Source: Acidiferrobacterales bacterium (GTDB lineage Bacteria; Pseudomonadota; Gammaproteobacteria; Acidiferrobacterales; Sulfurifustaceae). From it: a stretch of DNA of 6,268 nucleotides. The notes under the pieces were generated by a model. It was not told the origin of the DNA and made no database searches. It saw nothing but the letters and a program-made list of their open reading frames with translations. This document shows, in pieces, positions 6,106-6,268 of the stretch. Position 1 is the stretch's first letter; the number at the start of each line of letters is the position of its first letter. Location: NCBI GenBank assembly GCA_015492195.1, contig WGFP01000182.1:1-6268 (forward strand). Reading direction: 5' to 3'. The translations under genes and the position numbers were made by a program.

Positions 6106-6134
6106 AGTATCGGACATATTTGTCCGATTGTCAA
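6106..6134 (-). promoter_or_regulatory. Sigma-70 promoter of hicAB
   Basis: On the minus strand a perfect -35 TTGACA (6129-6134) is separated by exactly 17 nt from GATACT (6106-6111), which matches 4 of 6 -10 positions including the critical A2 and T6. With standard spacing the +1 is 6099, the G of the hicA GTG. The spacer is occupied almost entirely by the inverted repeat at 6109-6128, which also touches the -10. Repressor binding there would block polymerase directly. The promoter lies in the end of the reductase remnant. Confidence 0.7.
6109..6128. promoter_or_regulatory. Likely HicB operator, 8+8 palindrome
   Basis: ATCGGACA and TGTCCGAT form perfect 8-bp arms around a 4-nt AT-only centre, 10 nt upstream of the hicA start. 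It fills the spacer between the -35 and -10 elements, the expected position for autorepression by the dimeric helix-turn-helix of HicB. No second complete copy occurs in the window. Assignment to HicB is inferred from position and symmetry. Confidence 0.65.
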
Positions 6135-6268
6135 AGATCAGGGCCTGCTCCAATTTACGATGACGGCGGCCGTGGGAGGTGGTGATGCCGGTGTAGCGCA
6201 CCCGCCCTTCCGCCTTCCACGCCTTCAGGGTCTCCCAGTGTGTGCGCCAGTCGAGCATGTTGTGGATC

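Larger units (their letters stand above)
6100..6268 (-). pseudogene. Truncated aldo/keto reductase, 3' part missing (5' part beyond the right edge)
   Basis: Minus-strand codons from 6267 to the TAA at 6100-6102 encode 55 residues, beginning IHNMLDWRTHWETLKAWKAE. The stretch up to about residue 43 (EGRVRYTGITTSHGRRHRKLEQAL) resembles the central part of aldo/keto reductases: the HN..DW.TH strand and the helix before the G(K/R)(V/I)RY.GIT strand of the TIM barrel. In intact relatives the barrel continues for roughly another 80-100 residues after this point. Here the resemblance ends and 12 unrelated residues (IFDNRTNMSDTH) lead to a stop. These last codons contain the hicAB promoter, so the gene was probably cut when the hicAB segment joined. 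The catalytic Tyr and Lys would lie outside the window. No matching 3' fragment was found on the far side of hicB. A functional short protein is unlikely. Confidence 0.75.

Overview
The window reads as part of a GC-rich proteobacterial chromosome, most likely a Gamma- or Betaproteobacterium. The gene order miaB-phoH-ybeY-corC-lnt and the sequences of the encoded proteins point that way, but the genus cannot be fixed from the sequence. All confidently assigned genes lie on the minus strand, so transcription runs from right to left.

Positions 1-4641 hold a compact conserved operon. It encodes the tRNA methylthiotransferase MiaB, the PhoH/YbeZ ATPase, the metal-dependent endoribonuclease YbeY, the CBS-domain protein CorC/YbeX and the first 305 residues of apolipoprotein N-acyltransferase Lnt, which runs off the left edge. 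Spacing is tight: phoH and ybeY overlap by 4 nt and lnt probably begins inside corC. The operon links tRNA modification, RNA/ribosome quality control, magnesium/phospholipid-related transport functions and lipoprotein maturation. A likely -10 element (TACAAT) sits just upstream of miaB.

Positions 4642-5443 are an accessory gap. They contain a strong intrinsic terminator and, upstream of it, a 51-codon gene for a small hydrophobic membrane protein with a good ribosome binding site and a possible long leader hairpin. The rest of the gap (about 4949-5443) has a GC palindrome and two short overlapping plus-strand reading frames that may be the remains of a gene. No protein family was recognised there.

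Positions 5444-6268 hold a HicA-HicB toxin-antitoxin pair next to an aldo/keto reductase gene that has lost its 3' part. The hicA promoter is unusually legible: a perfect TTGACA, a 17-nt spacer and GATACT, with an 8+8 palindrome filling the spacer. The predicted transcription start falls on the G of the hicA GTG codon, which implies a leaderless toxin mRNA repressed by HicB. This promoter, the structured leader of the small membrane protein and the truncated reductase are the most interesting points. I found no clearly new multi-gene system.
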